A stretch of 39,101 nucleotides of DNA from NCBI GenBank assembly GCA_051879015.1, contig JBJELF010000125.1:1-39101 (forward strand), written 5' to 3'. This document shows, piece by piece, positions 23,691 through 32,059 of the stretch (position 1 is the first letter of the stretch; each line of letters begins with the position of its first letter). A program made the position numbers and the translations under genes. Source of the stretch: JBJELF01 sp051879015 (GTDB taxonomy: Bacteria; Bacillota; Clostridia; Lachnospirales; Lachnospiraceae). Below the pieces are notes generated by a model. The model had not been told where the DNA came from. It saw only the letters and a program-made list of their open reading frames with translations, and did no database searches.

Positions 23691-24560
23691 ATGTGGGTAG
23701 CAGATGAATGGAAAGACTATGAGGTGCTGGATACCTCCGGCGGAGAAAAATTAGAGCGTTGGGGCAAATATTTGCTGGTACGTCCCGACCCTCAAGTCAT
23801 TTGGAATACACCAAAAAATTTGCCAGGCTGGCAAAAACCCAATGCACACTATCACCGCAGCAACAAAGGCGGCGGCGAATGGGAGTTTTTTGACTTACCT
23901 CAGCAGTGGAGCATTCAGTACAAAGATTTGATTTTTCAACTGAAGCCATTTAGCTTTAAACATACAGGACTATTTCCAGAGCAGGCCGCTAACTGGGATT
24001 GGTTCTCGAAACTAATTCGAGAGGCAGACAGACCCATTCGCGTGCTAAATCTATTTGCCTATACGGGAGGAGCAACCTTAGCCGCCTCAAAGGCCGGAGC
24101 AGAAGTGACACATGTCGATGCCTCCAAAGGCATGGTAGGATGGGCAAAAGAAAACGCCCGCTCATCTGGATTGGAGAATGCACCGATTCGCTGGATTGTA
24201 GATGACTGCCAGAAATTTGTAGAACGAGAAATTCGCCGTGGGAAAAAATATGATGCCATTATCATGGATCCTCCATCATACGGCAGAGGTCCCAAAGGAG
24301 AAATCTGGAAAATCGAAGATGCCATTTATCCTCTTGTGCAGTTGTGCAGCCAAGTTTTGTCTGAAAAACCGCTGTTTTTCTTGATTAATTCCTACACAAC
24401 CGGCTTTGCCCCATCTGTTCTTTCCTATTTAATAGGGACCGAAATTATGTCAAAATTTGGCGGCACCGTCGAAGCTGACGAGGTGGGATTACCCGTATCC
24501 AAGACAGGATTCATGCTGCCCTGCGGTTCCTCCGGTCGCTGGCAGAATACAAAAAAGTAA
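23691..24560 (+). CDS. Class I SAM-dependent methyltransferase, RlmI/RlmK-like
   Basis: 289 residues. SAM-binding motif I VLNLFAYTGGATLA, acidic motif HVDASKGMV, motif for D-rich binding IVDDCQKF, and catalytic motif IMDPPSYGRGPKG. This arrangement matches the catalytic domain of 23S rRNA m5C/m2G methyltransferases of the RlmI/RlmK group, but without the N-terminal PUA domain, so the target RNA is unsure. The start at ATG 23691 has only a weak SD (AGGA 8 nt upstream) but gives the family-like N terminus (DEWKDYEVLDTSGGEKLERW). Monocistronic, own promoter, followed by a bidirectional terminator. Confidence 0.85.
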   Translation: MWVADEWKDYEVLDTSGGEKLERWGKYLLVRPDPQVIWNTPKNLPGWQKPNAHYHRSNKGGGEWEFFDLPQQWSIQYKDLIFQLKPFSFKHTGLFPEQAANWDWFSKLIREADRPIRVLNLFAYTGGATLAASKAGAEVTHVDASKGMVGWAKENARSSGLENAPIRWIVDDCQKFVEREIRRGKKYDAIIMDPPSYGRGPKGEIWKIEDAIYPLVQLCSQVLSEKPLFFLINSYTTGFAPSVLSYLIGTEIMSKFGGTVEADEVGLPVSKTGFMLPCGSSGRWQNTKK

Positions 24561-24573
24561 GCAAACGATACCT

Positions 24574-24634
24574 AAAAAAGAAGGAATCCTTCCCCCAAGG
24601 CAATTCGCCCTAGGAAAGAATTCCTTCTTTTTTA
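24574..24634. terminator. Bidirectional rho-independent terminator
   Basis: AAAAAAGAAGGAAT... (from 24574) pairs with ...ATTCCTTCTTTTTT (to 24634), giving a stem with T-tract on both strands. It serves the plus-strand methyltransferase and the minus-strand anti-sigma gene that converge here. Confidence 0.85.
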
Positions 24635-24691
24635 TATGCCTGCTAAAGTGCACACAGTCAGCTTAAATGATCTTCCAAATAAATAGAAAAT

Positions 24692-26371
24692 TTAGTCATC
24701 CCATTCATAAGATATAATCGCTCCTGTAACCGCATTTACTTTGTACTCATACTTGATTTTTCCAACTTTAAACTCGATCTCATACACTAGCATATTATCT
24801 TCTTCATCCAGTTCACACTCCACCATTGTCACTTCAGAACTCGCAATATTTGCATGCTTATACGCAGTCGTCAACGCTGCACTTTCTCCAATACAGCTGG
24901 AAGTTCCTGAAACATTAGAATCATGATGCGAATCCTCTTCAGAATGATGCCCTGAGTCATTTGGACCATCCCATTCCTCTCCCTGATAATAGTTCTCCGA
25001 TTCCTTCTTCAAAATAGTACCATTAACCAAGTCAATTTCATACTCATAAACGGTTTCAACCTGACTGGAACTATCATACACGGCAAATTCCACCTCATAA
25101 TATTGCGCTCTGCCATCATCATATTCAATCCAACTGTTAATATACTTAACAGCACTTGCAGACACATTTGCATCATTTAATGCAATCAGCTCAGCCGTCT
25201 CTGTACCAATATATGTTCCACTTCCATTATTGGAAGAACTTATATTAGAGTCATTAGAAGAACTAGCTTCTGTTGTTTCTGTACTGATTGTCGATTGATC
25301 CATCGACTCTGCACTTTCTGGAAGGTTCTCAGACGAATTTTTATGATCAGACTCTCTCTCAAGAGAAAGCACTTCTCCGCTGATCGCATCAATCTCAAAT
25401 TCATACTCTATACCATTGTAATAATACTCAACTTCATAAATGATGGTTCCATTCTTTCCATCTAACTCCACCTTAGCCCCCTGCACATCCTTAGTTCCAA
25501 CATCGATATACTGACAAGCATACTCGAGTGCCGCTGTCGCACCGATATATCCACGGTCACTGACGGTTCCTGTGCGGGACACAGAAGAAACGGTCAAATT
25601 TCGATTTTCTGCAACCAATGCCAATTCGGTAATGGTTAGCTGAGCCATTGCATCAAAGGTGAGGGTATTATCCTGCTCAATAATTTCCTGAATCAAAGCC
25701 GCTTTACCCATGGAAATACCATATTGCTCGGCTAATGCAGTTAAAGTTTCATCTGTAGAAACAGATTGCAAAAATACAGCTGCCTCTAAGCCACCATTTT
25801 TCAGTAAAGTACTAATGCTGGAAGACAATTCTGACTCAAAAGCCTTGCTATCTCCCTGATAATTCTCTACCGATACTAAAATTGCATTTTGTAACTCATC
25901 CAAATATCCATTGGTCAAAAAAGAACCAACCAATGCATTTACGGCAGTCTCCAAATTGGTACCAACCAAATTCATACCGCCAAGGACAGTTGTTCCATCT
26001 TCATTTAAAGCAATGGCATCCGTCACAATCTCCTCTGTGTTGACAATTAATTCTACACTTGGATTGACATCAAAGGTGATGGCAGCCAACATATCTACTT
26101 CTGTTTCGCCCAAATGATTCTGATTCTTAATTGCAACACTCAACCAACCTCCAATTAACAACAGTACCACAGCAGCTACAGCATAGAAATACCAATTTTT
26201 ATTCTTATTTTTATACTCAGTCATAGCAATCACAGTTCCTTTCTCATCTTGATTTTGAAATAAACCGTCCGCTTTCTGCTCCTGACATGCGGAAAGAATT
26301 GCATCCAACTGATGAGGTGCAGTATGTTCTACTGCTATTCTGATTTTTTCTTCTATCTCCTGATTTTTCAC
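24692..26371 (-). CDS. RsgI-like membrane anti-sigma factor with three PepSY domains
   Basis: 559 residues from GTG 26371 (GGAGG 9 nt upstream; starts MKNQEIEEKIRIAVEHTAP, one base after the sigma stop). Order: cytoplasmic N-terminal ~58 residues (sigma-binding, inferred); one transmembrane helix at about 60-81; extracytoplasmic AITFDVNPSVELIVN, which is the RsgI-type juxtamembrane motif in which Asn103-Pro104 is the self-cleavage site of known homologues; an alpha-helical domain; then three PepSY repeats (about 278-345, 390-462, 493-559) separated by Ser/Asn/Asp/His-rich linkers. A TTG 15 codons earlier is possible but lies inside the sigma gene. Probably senses an envelope or extracellular signal and releases the cognate sigma factor. 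Confidence 0.85.
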   Translation of the reverse strand: MKNQEIEEKIRIAVEHTAPHQLDAILSACQEQKADGLFQNQDEKGTVIAMTEYKNKNKNWYFYAVAAVVLLLIGGWLSVAIKNQNHLGETEVDMLAAITFDVNPSVELIVNTEEIVTDAIALNEDGTTVLGGMNLVGTNLETAVNALVGSFLTNGYLDELQNAILVSVENYQGDSKAFESELSSSISTLLKNGGLEAAVFLQSVSTDETLTALAEQYGISMGKAALIQEIIEQDNTLTFDAMAQLTITELALVAENRNLTVSSVSRTGTVSDRGYIGATAALEYACQYIDVGTKDVQGAKVELDGKNGTIIYEVEYYYNGIEYEFEIDAISGEVLSLERESDHKNSSENLPESAESMDQSTISTETTEASSSNDSNISSSNNGSGTYIGTETAELIALNDANVSASAVKYINSWIEYDDGRAQYYEVEFAVYDSSSQVETVYEYEIDLVNGTILKKESENYYQGEEWDGPNDSGHHSEEDSHHDSNVSGTSSCIGESAALTTAYKHANIASSEVTMVECELDEEDNMLVYEIEFKVGKIKYEYKVNAVTGAIISYEWDD

Positions 26372-26372
26372 C

Positions 26373-26942
26373 TCATTGGACCTCCTTCCATGCTTTCTGG
26401 AGTTTTTTAATTGCACGGTTATACTTAGAAAGAACAGTGGACAACGAAAGCTGCAAAAGTGCCGCTATCTCCCGATGTTTTAGACCTGTTACAGCATGAA
26501 GAATGACAATCTGACATTCCTCGTTTCCTAGTTGCTCCAACATGGTTTTTAATACTATTCGATCCTCAACACTTACCTCCAACTGCTCCGCTGGCAACTC
26601 TAAATTCATCGCATCAAGCGGCTCACTGCGTTTCTGCTCCTTTAATCGATTAAGTGCTAAATTTCGGGTAATCGTGAGAATCCACGCCATCGGCTTCTGC
26701 TGTGACTGATAGCGATTCGCACTATAAAACAACTGTATAAAAGTATCTTGACAAATATCTTGCGCATCATCCACGTTCTTGACAATAGATAGAGCAAAAC
26801 CATATACGGCAGAATGAGTCAACTCATAAAGGGTGGCCAATCCCTCTTGATCGCCTCTAGCCATCTGACGAATACAATTGTCCAATACATACTGATCAAC
26901 CCCAGAACGTTCAATGGGCATTGGAATGGACATAAACAACAT
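26373..26942 (-). CDS. ECF-type RNA polymerase sigma factor
   Basis: 189 residues. Region 2: LYELTHSAVYGFALSIVKNV, DAQDICQDTFIQLF and MAWILTITRNLALNRLK. Region 4: QIVILHAVTGLKHREIAALL, LSLSTVLSKYNRAIKKL. No region 1.1 or 3, as in ECF sigma factors. ATG 26942 with AAAGGAGG 6-7 nt upstream. One base separates it from the anti-sigma gene, so they are co-expressed. Pairing an ECF sigma (not SigI) with an RsgI-like partner is notable. Its regulon cannot be read from this window. Confidence 0.93.
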   Translation of the reverse strand: MLFMSIPMPIERSGVDQYVLDNCIRQMARGDQEGLATLYELTHSAVYGFALSIVKNVDDAQDICQDTFIQLFYSANRYQSQQKPMAWILTITRNLALNRLKEQKRSEPLDAMNLELPAEQLEVSVEDRIVLKTMLEQLGNEECQIVILHAVTGLKHREIAALLQLSLSTVLSKYNRAIKKLQKAWKEVQ

Positions 26943-27086
26943 GGCTTTCCTCCTTTCACTTGATTAACAAATGAACTGTGTGTTTTATTGCATTTAATTC
27001 AAATTTTTTTTAATTGTAGCTCAAAATCAATCCTCTTGCACTTGATTCGTCTTAAGTATGTTTCTTCCTATTATGAGAGCAGTCAT

Positions 27087-27179
27087 TGCGGAATCATCTC
27101 CCGCAAAAGTTCTTCCGTATTATATCATATTCACAGTTAAAATGCTATTCCTTTATTGCGGCGCATGCGATTCACAGTT
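27087..27179 (-). promoter_or_regulatory. Candidate control region of the sigma/anti-sigma operon
   Basis: Extended -10 TGATATAAT (27127-27119) on the minus strand, without a good -35. Upstream, two direct repeats AACTGTGAAT (27138-27129 and 27179-27170) spaced by 41 bp, about four helical turns, next to the -10: possible activator sites or part of an ECF-type promoter. Just downstream is a hairpin TTGCGG/CCGCAA (27087-27107). The 5' UTR would be about 165 nt. The remaining 26943-27485 gap is AT-rich and holds no convincing gene. Confidence 0.4.
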
Positions 27180-27276
27180 TAAGAACACAAAAATATTATC
27201 CGTCACGCAAAGCGTCCTCATGCTCCTAAATGACAATGCATTTTAACTTCTGGAATCATACAAATTGTGAAATCAG

Positions 27277-27305
27277 TTGCGATTTTGTTGTAATTATGGT
27301 ATGAT
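27277..27305 (+). promoter_or_regulatory. Candidate promoter for the 27486 gene and following nuclease
   Basis: TTGCGA (27277-27282), 17 nt, TATGAT (27300-27305) on the plus strand. The transcript would have an untranslated leader of about 170 nt with no notable ORF. Confidence 0.5.
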
Positions 27306-27485
27306 TGTCCATAGAGATATGCTTTAAATTTTCAAAACCCAACAACACATTGAAAAAAGGTAAATGCACGAAAATGCAGATTACTTTGGAAATATTCAAA
27401 AATATATTGATTCGATCATGTAGTTTAAATCCATTTGTCTATATTTTAACACCAATAATTATATCTAATTTAAGGAGATTTTATT

Positions 27486-27902
27486 ATGATTATCATACTC
27501 TGTCTTGACGATGATAATGGTATGCTCTTCAACCATCGCCGTCAAAGCCGTGACTCAATACTGCTGGAACATATTTTAAATTTAACGGAAAATAAAGTTT
27601 TATGGATGAATGCCTACTCGGCCAAATTATTTGGCGAGGGTCACGCACAGATACAGGTAGATGAAAATTTTTTGGATAAAGCACAGCCTCAGGATTACTG
27701 CTTCGTAGAGACAGCGGATATCACTGCCTACGTGTCACAAGTAGAAACCTTTATCCTTTATCGCTGGAATCGCAATTATCCAGATGATTTTTACTTCTCT
27801 ATACCACTGGAGAAAATGGGTTGGCATATGACCTCTCTCAATGAATTTTCTGGTTCTTCCCACGAATGTATCACCGAGCAGATTTTTGAGAGAATGCACT
27901 AA
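27486..27902 (+). CDS. Conserved small protein of unknown function
   Basis: 138 residues, AGGAGA 7 nt before the ATG. The N terminus MIIILCLDDDNGMLFNHRRQ, then SRDSILLEHIL and LWMNAYSAKLF, resembles a conserved clostridial protein sometimes labelled ribonuclease Z; I see no metallo-beta-lactamase HxHxDH motif, so that label is not supported. No signal peptide or transmembrane segment. The acidic C-terminal half includes ETADITAYVSQVETFILYRW. It precedes the secreted nuclease gene by 77 nt on the same strand; functional link is inferred from adjacency only. Confidence 0.7.
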   Translation: MIIILCLDDDNGMLFNHRRQSRDSILLEHILNLTENKVLWMNAYSAKLFGEGHAQIQVDENFLDKAQPQDYCFVETADITAYVSQVETFILYRWNRNYPDDFYFSIPLEKMGWHMTSLNEFSGSSHECITEQIFERMH

Positions 27903-27979
27903 TTCTCTACTAATTTAAACTTAAATCATTTATTTTTTTGTCCAGTTAAGTTAACTGAATACTAAAAAGGAGAAATTTT

Positions 27980-29011
27980 ATGAAACAAGCAAAACTAAAA
28001 CAATTTCTTTGTCTCTTATTGACATCATTACTCTGTCTTACAGGCTGTTCAATCACCATTACCATTGATGGACCAGATTCAACCGATTTAACCATCTTAA
28101 CAAGCGATTCCGTTAATTCTTCTGAGCATACTTCGAAGAATGATACTAATGAAGAAATAAATCAAACCAATGATACAACTTCATTAAATTCAAATGCAGA
28201 ATCTAATCCTAATGTAAATTCTGGTGATTCCTCATGTATCACTCTTGCTGATATTCCCGCCTACAGTGGTGAGGCCTACATAGCTATCAACAATAACAAT
28301 CCATTTTTTACACAGGATGAAATCACCACGCAGTCCTATGAATTTTACAGTGACCTTGACTCACTCGGCCGCTGTGGTGTGACGATGGCCTGCATCGGCC
28401 AGGATTTAATGCCAACTCAGGCGCGCGGCTCCATTAGTTCTGTTAAGCCTACTGGTTGGATTAACCACAAATATGACAGCGTGGATGGCGGTTATCTCTA
28501 CAATCGCTGCCATTTGATTGGATACCAGCTGACAGCCGAAAACGCCAACAAACAAAACCTGATTACAGGCACCCGATATTTAAATGTAGAAGGTATGCTG
28601 CCCTTTGAAAACATGACAGCCGACTATATCAAAGAAACAAATAACCATGTCATGTACCGTGTCACACCCATATTTGACGGTGACAACCTATTAGCCGACG
28701 GGGTATTGATGGAAGGCTGGTCTGTAGAAGACGAAGGTGATGGCATTTGTTTTAATGTATTTTGCTATAATGTACAGCCAGGCATCGAAATTGACTACGC
28801 TACCGGTGAGAACTGGCTCGCCGAAGAAAATGACGTTGCTATCATAGGTACTTATGTACTGAACACCAATACCAAAAAGATTCATCTTCCCAACTGCTCC
28901 AGCATATCCGATATCCGCGACGAATACAGAGAAGAATATACTGGAGATGCACAAAATTTACTTTCGCAGGGATATGAAGCATGCAAGAGATGTAAACCTT
29001 TAGAACAATAA
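27980..29011 (+). CDS. Lipoprotein DNA/RNA non-specific endonuclease with Ada-like zinc motif
   Basis: 343 residues. Lipoprotein signal peptide with lipobox LTGC (Cys23), then a Ser/Asn/Thr-rich linker to about residue 85. The nuclease core has YNRCHLIGYQL, the variant of the DRGH motif of EndA/NucA-type beta-beta-alpha-metal nucleases, with metal-binding Asn in NKQNLITGTRYLN. The C terminus (YVLNTNTKKIHLPNCSS ... GYEACKRCKP) has the spacing of the Ada-type zinc-binding module, with Cys in NCSS and CKRC. Surface-anchored nucleic-acid degradation or DNA processing is expected. RBS AAGGAG. Confidence 0.88.
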   Translation: MKQAKLKQFLCLLLTSLLCLTGCSITITIDGPDSTDLTILTSDSVNSSEHTSKNDTNEEINQTNDTTSLNSNAESNPNVNSGDSSCITLADIPAYSGEAYIAINNNNPFFTQDEITTQSYEFYSDLDSLGRCGVTMACIGQDLMPTQARGSISSVKPTGWINHKYDSVDGGYLYNRCHLIGYQLTAENANKQNLITGTRYLNVEGMLPFENMTADYIKETNNHVMYRVTPIFDGDNLLADGVLMEGWSVEDEGDGICFNVFCYNVQPGIEIDYATGENWLAEENDVAIIGTYVLNTNTKKIHLPNCSSISDIRDEYREEYTGDAQNLLSQGYEACKRCKPLEQ

Positions 29012-29165
29012 TCCTTCAATAATACAAAACTGTGAAAATTAGATACTTCTATATTCGATTGAAAAGGTAATGATATTGATAGAAATAGGCATGAAATTGT
29101 TTCCACGTAGAGCAAATAAGATGCAGCAATTGTTTTAGCAATAAAATACGTAAGAAAGGAATATT

Positions 29166-30287
29166 ATGCGAACAATTAACTTAGGAGAAATTGTTCTGGA
29201 CCTTCCCCCACAGCCAGAAAAAAACAATCCAAGAAACAGCGAGGGAGCTTTTTTGACATTAGATACAGGAGAAATTATTTTTGTATACAGCCGCTTCAAG
29301 GGCAGTAATCCTGCTGACTATGCCACAAGCGATATATGCTTGATGCGCTCCCATGATGATGGAAGGACATTTGGAGAGGAAACTACTCTCTTAACCTGTG
29401 AGCAGGAGCATAGTGTCAATATCATGTCCCTCTCTCTGCTGCATATGCAAAATGGGGATGTGGGACTTTTTTATCTGGTGCGAACCAATTATACAAAACT
29501 GCAAATGTTTTTGCGCAGATCACAGGATGGGGGAAGAACTTGGCAGGAGCGCATTCTCTGCACCCCACAAGAGGGATTTTTTGTTGTAAACAATGATCGT
29601 GTTGTAAGACTGGCAAATGGGCGCATCTTAATCCCAGCGGCAAGTCACCGTACCGGCTATTATGAAAAGGATATCCGCACCGATATTTATTTTGACAGTC
29701 GCTCTGAGGCAGTCTATTTCTACTCTGATGATGATGGACAAAGCTGGCAGCTATCCACTGATAAATGCGTGATGCCTTACACCAGTGCCTGTTACTCAGG
29801 ACTGCAAGAACCTGGTGTCCTTGAACTACGTCCTGGCATTTTGTGGAGTTGGGCACGCACGGATTTGGGACGACAATATGAAATGTATTCCCTTGACAAT
29901 GGAAATCACTGGACCACCTGCCAACCTTCTCGTTTTACTTCGCCCAACAGCCCGCTAAGCATCAAGCGAGATATGCAAAACCATATTTATGCCATCTGGA
30001 ATCCCATTCCTGAATATAATGGTCGAGAGCGCTATCCAGCATTTTTAGGCGGCCGCACACCCTATGTTATCGCTGTCAGCTGTGATAATGGACAAACCTT
30101 CAGCGAACCTGCTGCCTTTGAAACCGATGAAAGCAGCGGATATTGCTACTGCGCCATCCATTTCACCAAAGAAGCGATGCTTTTGGCTTACTGTGCTGGC
30201 AGTACCCAAGATGGAAGCTGTCTGGTTCGCCTGCGTATTCGCCGAGTTCCTCTTTCTACTCTGCATACACTGATAACACTTAAGTAA
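29166..30287 (+). CDS. Sialidase-fold (BNR/Asp-box) protein without signal peptide
   Basis: 373 residues. Five Asp-box motifs of type SxDxGxTW are visible: SHDDGRTF, SQDGGRTW, SDDDGQSW, SLDNGNHW and SCDNGQTF, fitting a six-bladed propeller. NPRNSEGAF near the N terminus is typical of the BNR_2 sialidase-like group. No signal peptide or anchor, so it is probably cytoplasmic, acting on imported glycans, or a non-sialidase member; the catalytic Arg triad and Tyr cannot be assigned with confidence. RBS AAAGGA. Followed at once by a long hairpin. Confidence 0.8.
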   Translation: MRTINLGEIVLDLPPQPEKNNPRNSEGAFLTLDTGEIIFVYSRFKGSNPADYATSDICLMRSHDDGRTFGEETTLLTCEQEHSVNIMSLSLLHMQNGDVGLFYLVRTNYTKLQMFLRRSQDGGRTWQERILCTPQEGFFVVNNDRVVRLANGRILIPAASHRTGYYEKDIRTDIYFDSRSEAVYFYSDDDGQSWQLSTDKCVMPYTSACYSGLQEPGVLELRPGILWSWARTDLGRQYEMYSLDNGNHWTTCQPSRFTSPNSPLSIKRDMQNHIYAIWNPIPEYNGRERYPAFLGGRTPYVIAVSCDNGQTFSEPAAFETDESSGYCYCAIHFTKEAMLLAYCAGSTQDGSCLVRLRIRRVPLSTLHTLITLK

Positions 30288-30335
30288 ATTGATGGAGAAA
30301 CCTCTGCAGCAAACTACGGAGGTTTCTCCATCAAT
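30288..30335. terminator. 17-bp perfect hairpin between convergent operons
   Basis: ATTGATGGAGAAACCTC (30288-30304) and its exact inverse (30319-30335), 14-nt loop. It starts at the base after the sialidase-like stop codon and lies 28 nt past the ABC permease stop on the other strand. No U-tract on either side, so a bidirectional 3'-end barrier or RNase-protecting hairpin is more apt than a classic terminator. Confidence 0.6.
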
Positions 30336-30362
30336 TGATAATAATGACTCATCATTCTGCTC

Positions 30363-31232
30363 TTACGACCCTGCTGACTGATATCGTTTCATTCCCAATC
30401 GCCACAATCCATAGCACACTAAGAAAAAGAAAATTGTTCCAAAAGGATACAACATATAAATTTTATCTGATGTTCTTCCTAATATATATTGTAACGGATA
30501 ATACTGCACCAATGCATAGGGCACAACAAAAGTACACAACTTTAAAATCTCATTTCCATAGACATCAATGGGATACTTTCCATATTCTCTTGCTCCATCG
30601 GTAAAGATATTCATAAATTCCAATCCATCCAGAGTCCAAAAACACAGTGCCGCATAAATCATAAAAATACCGGAAAACAAAATCACGCCGCCAATCAGCA
30701 TAAAAAGCACCATCAGTATCTTATCGCATGTCCAAAACACTTCGCTTTTTGCTACACCATAGACAAACATCACCAAGGCCTGTATCATTCGTCCCACACG
30801 AGTCAATTCAAACCGACTGCCTAATACCTGCAAAATGGGACTGCGAGGTCGAACCATGATGCGGTCAAACTCGCCCTTTTTCACGAGCTGATGAAAGCTG
30901 TCAAAACCTCTTGCAATGCATTCCGCTAAAGAAAATTCCATCAAAAGAATACCATAACAAAGCAGTACTTCGCTGTAACAATATCCCTTGACTTCCGAAA
31001 AACGGGAAAATAAAAAGAAAATTCCCAAAAATACATTGAAAGAAACTAAAAACTGTCCCAGTGTCCCCAATAAAAAAGAAGTCTTATATTGCATCGCGCT
31101 GCGTACCACCACAGAAACATAATGAGCATACAATTTTAAATTACTATGTAATCGCTTGCCTAATCCACAATACAATTTTTGTTTTCTTTCTATGTTCGGA
31201 TCATCTGCTATCTTTATTTTTGTTCTATCCAT
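30363..31232 (-). CDS. ABC-2 family (DUF990-like) transporter permease, second subunit
   Basis: 289 residues with about six hydrophobic segments (for example FLVSFNVFLGIFFLF, VLFMLIGGVILFSGIFMIYA, TIFFFLVCYGLWRLG). The cytoplasmic motif VKKGEFDRIMVRPRSPILQV is typical of the COG3694 permeases. SD GGGAGG overlaps the preceding stop. Third gene of an ATPase-permease-permease set; the substrate is not known for this family and cannot be read here. Confidence 0.85.
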   Translation of the reverse strand: MDRTKIKIADDPNIERKQKLYCGLGKRLHSNLKLYAHYVSVVVRSAMQYKTSFLLGTLGQFLVSFNVFLGIFFLFSRFSEVKGYCYSEVLLCYGILLMEFSLAECIARGFDSFHQLVKKGEFDRIMVRPRSPILQVLGSRFELTRVGRMIQALVMFVYGVAKSEVFWTCDKILMVLFMLIGGVILFSGIFMIYAALCFWTLDGLEFMNIFTDGAREYGKYPIDVYGNEILKLCTFVVPYALVQYYPLQYILGRTSDKIYMLYPFGTIFFFLVCYGLWRLGMKRYQSAGS

Positions 31233-31238
31233 AATCCA

Positions 31239-32042
31239 TCAACCTCCCTGCACTACAACACGTTGCTCGGCTCTGCTGCATAGATATTTTCCAAAACCTA
31301 CCATGGCAACTAGCCAGAAGACCTGTAATGTCACTGCCTTGACCAGTTCTATTCCCACCAAGTCACCACCAAAAATACGCAATGGTACATTTTGCATTCC
31401 TGCAAAGGGCATACACTCGACAATCGTACGAAGCGGTTCTGGCAAAAAAGGTAACGGCACAATCTGCCCTGCAAAGAACTCCACAGCAGAAATCATAAAA
31501 ATTCGCAATCCCTGAGGGGAAATTGTAAAAAAGGATAGTACATAAATAAACATGTTAAATGCCACAGTCACACATAATCCTATCACTAAAGTTACCATGA
31601 ATAACGCCAAAACCACTCCATTATCCGGGATAGTCAAACGATAGGGTTCTGGCAAAAGGCTTGCCACCACCAAAATAGGCAAACAGCGCAATACTGCCCT
31701 TGAGGCACGGTTCGCTATATTCCTTGCAAACCACATCTCATAGATGGAAATTGGACGGCACAATTCATAGGCAATGTTTCCATTTAAGATGGCAGAGAAG
31801 GTGTCCTCATCCAACATCCATGTAGAAAACAGGGCTAAAAATGCCTGCTGCAACCATATGTAATCCATCATAGCTGAAAATTCCATAGGAAACAAACTGG
31901 GGTTTGTCTCATAAAATGCAGTATACACAAAGCATTCCATAAAACCCCAGACAAACTGTGTTGCCATGCCCGCCAACGCTGCGACACGGTATTGTAATCC
32001 CATGTTAAAACGCAGACGAAAAAAGGAAATATATTTTTTCAT
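31239..32042 (-). CDS. ABC-2 family (DUF990-like) transporter permease, first subunit
   Basis: 267 residues, about six hydrophobic segments; the motif LNGNIAYELCRPISIYEMWF parallels the LVKKGEFDRIMVRP loop of its partner, as expected of COG4587/COG3694 pairs. I chose ATG 32042 (MKKYISFFRLRF), with GGAGG 11 nt upstream; an ATG at 32060, overlapping the ATPase stop as TGATG, would place the SD inside the gene. Forms the membrane channel with the next gene. Confidence 0.84.
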   Translation of the reverse strand: MKKYISFFRLRFNMGLQYRVAALAGMATQFVWGFMECFVYTAFYETNPSLFPMEFSAMMDYIWLQQAFLALFSTWMLDEDTFSAILNGNIAYELCRPISIYEMWFARNIANRASRAVLRCLPILVVASLLPEPYRLTIPDNGVVLALFMVTLVIGLCVTVAFNMFIYVLSFFTISPQGLRIFMISAVEFFAGQIVPLPFLPEPLRTIVECMPFAGMQNVPLRIFGGDLVGIELVKAVTLQVFWLVAMVGFGKYLCSRAEQRVVVQGG

Positions 32043-32059
32043 GATTCTTATTTCCTCCA

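Noticed and set aside
23654..23708. 17-codon upstream ORF overlapping the methyltransferase start
   Set aside because: The ATG lies in the loop of a hairpin and has no SD; too weak to call a leader peptide.
27058..27246. 62-codon plus-strand ORF
   Set aside because: No RBS, no recognisable motif, and it overlaps the likely sigma-operon control region on the other strand.
27305..27508. 67-codon plus-strand ORF before the 138-residue protein
   Set aside because: No SD, overlaps a gene with a clear RBS in another frame, and begins at the predicted -10 box.
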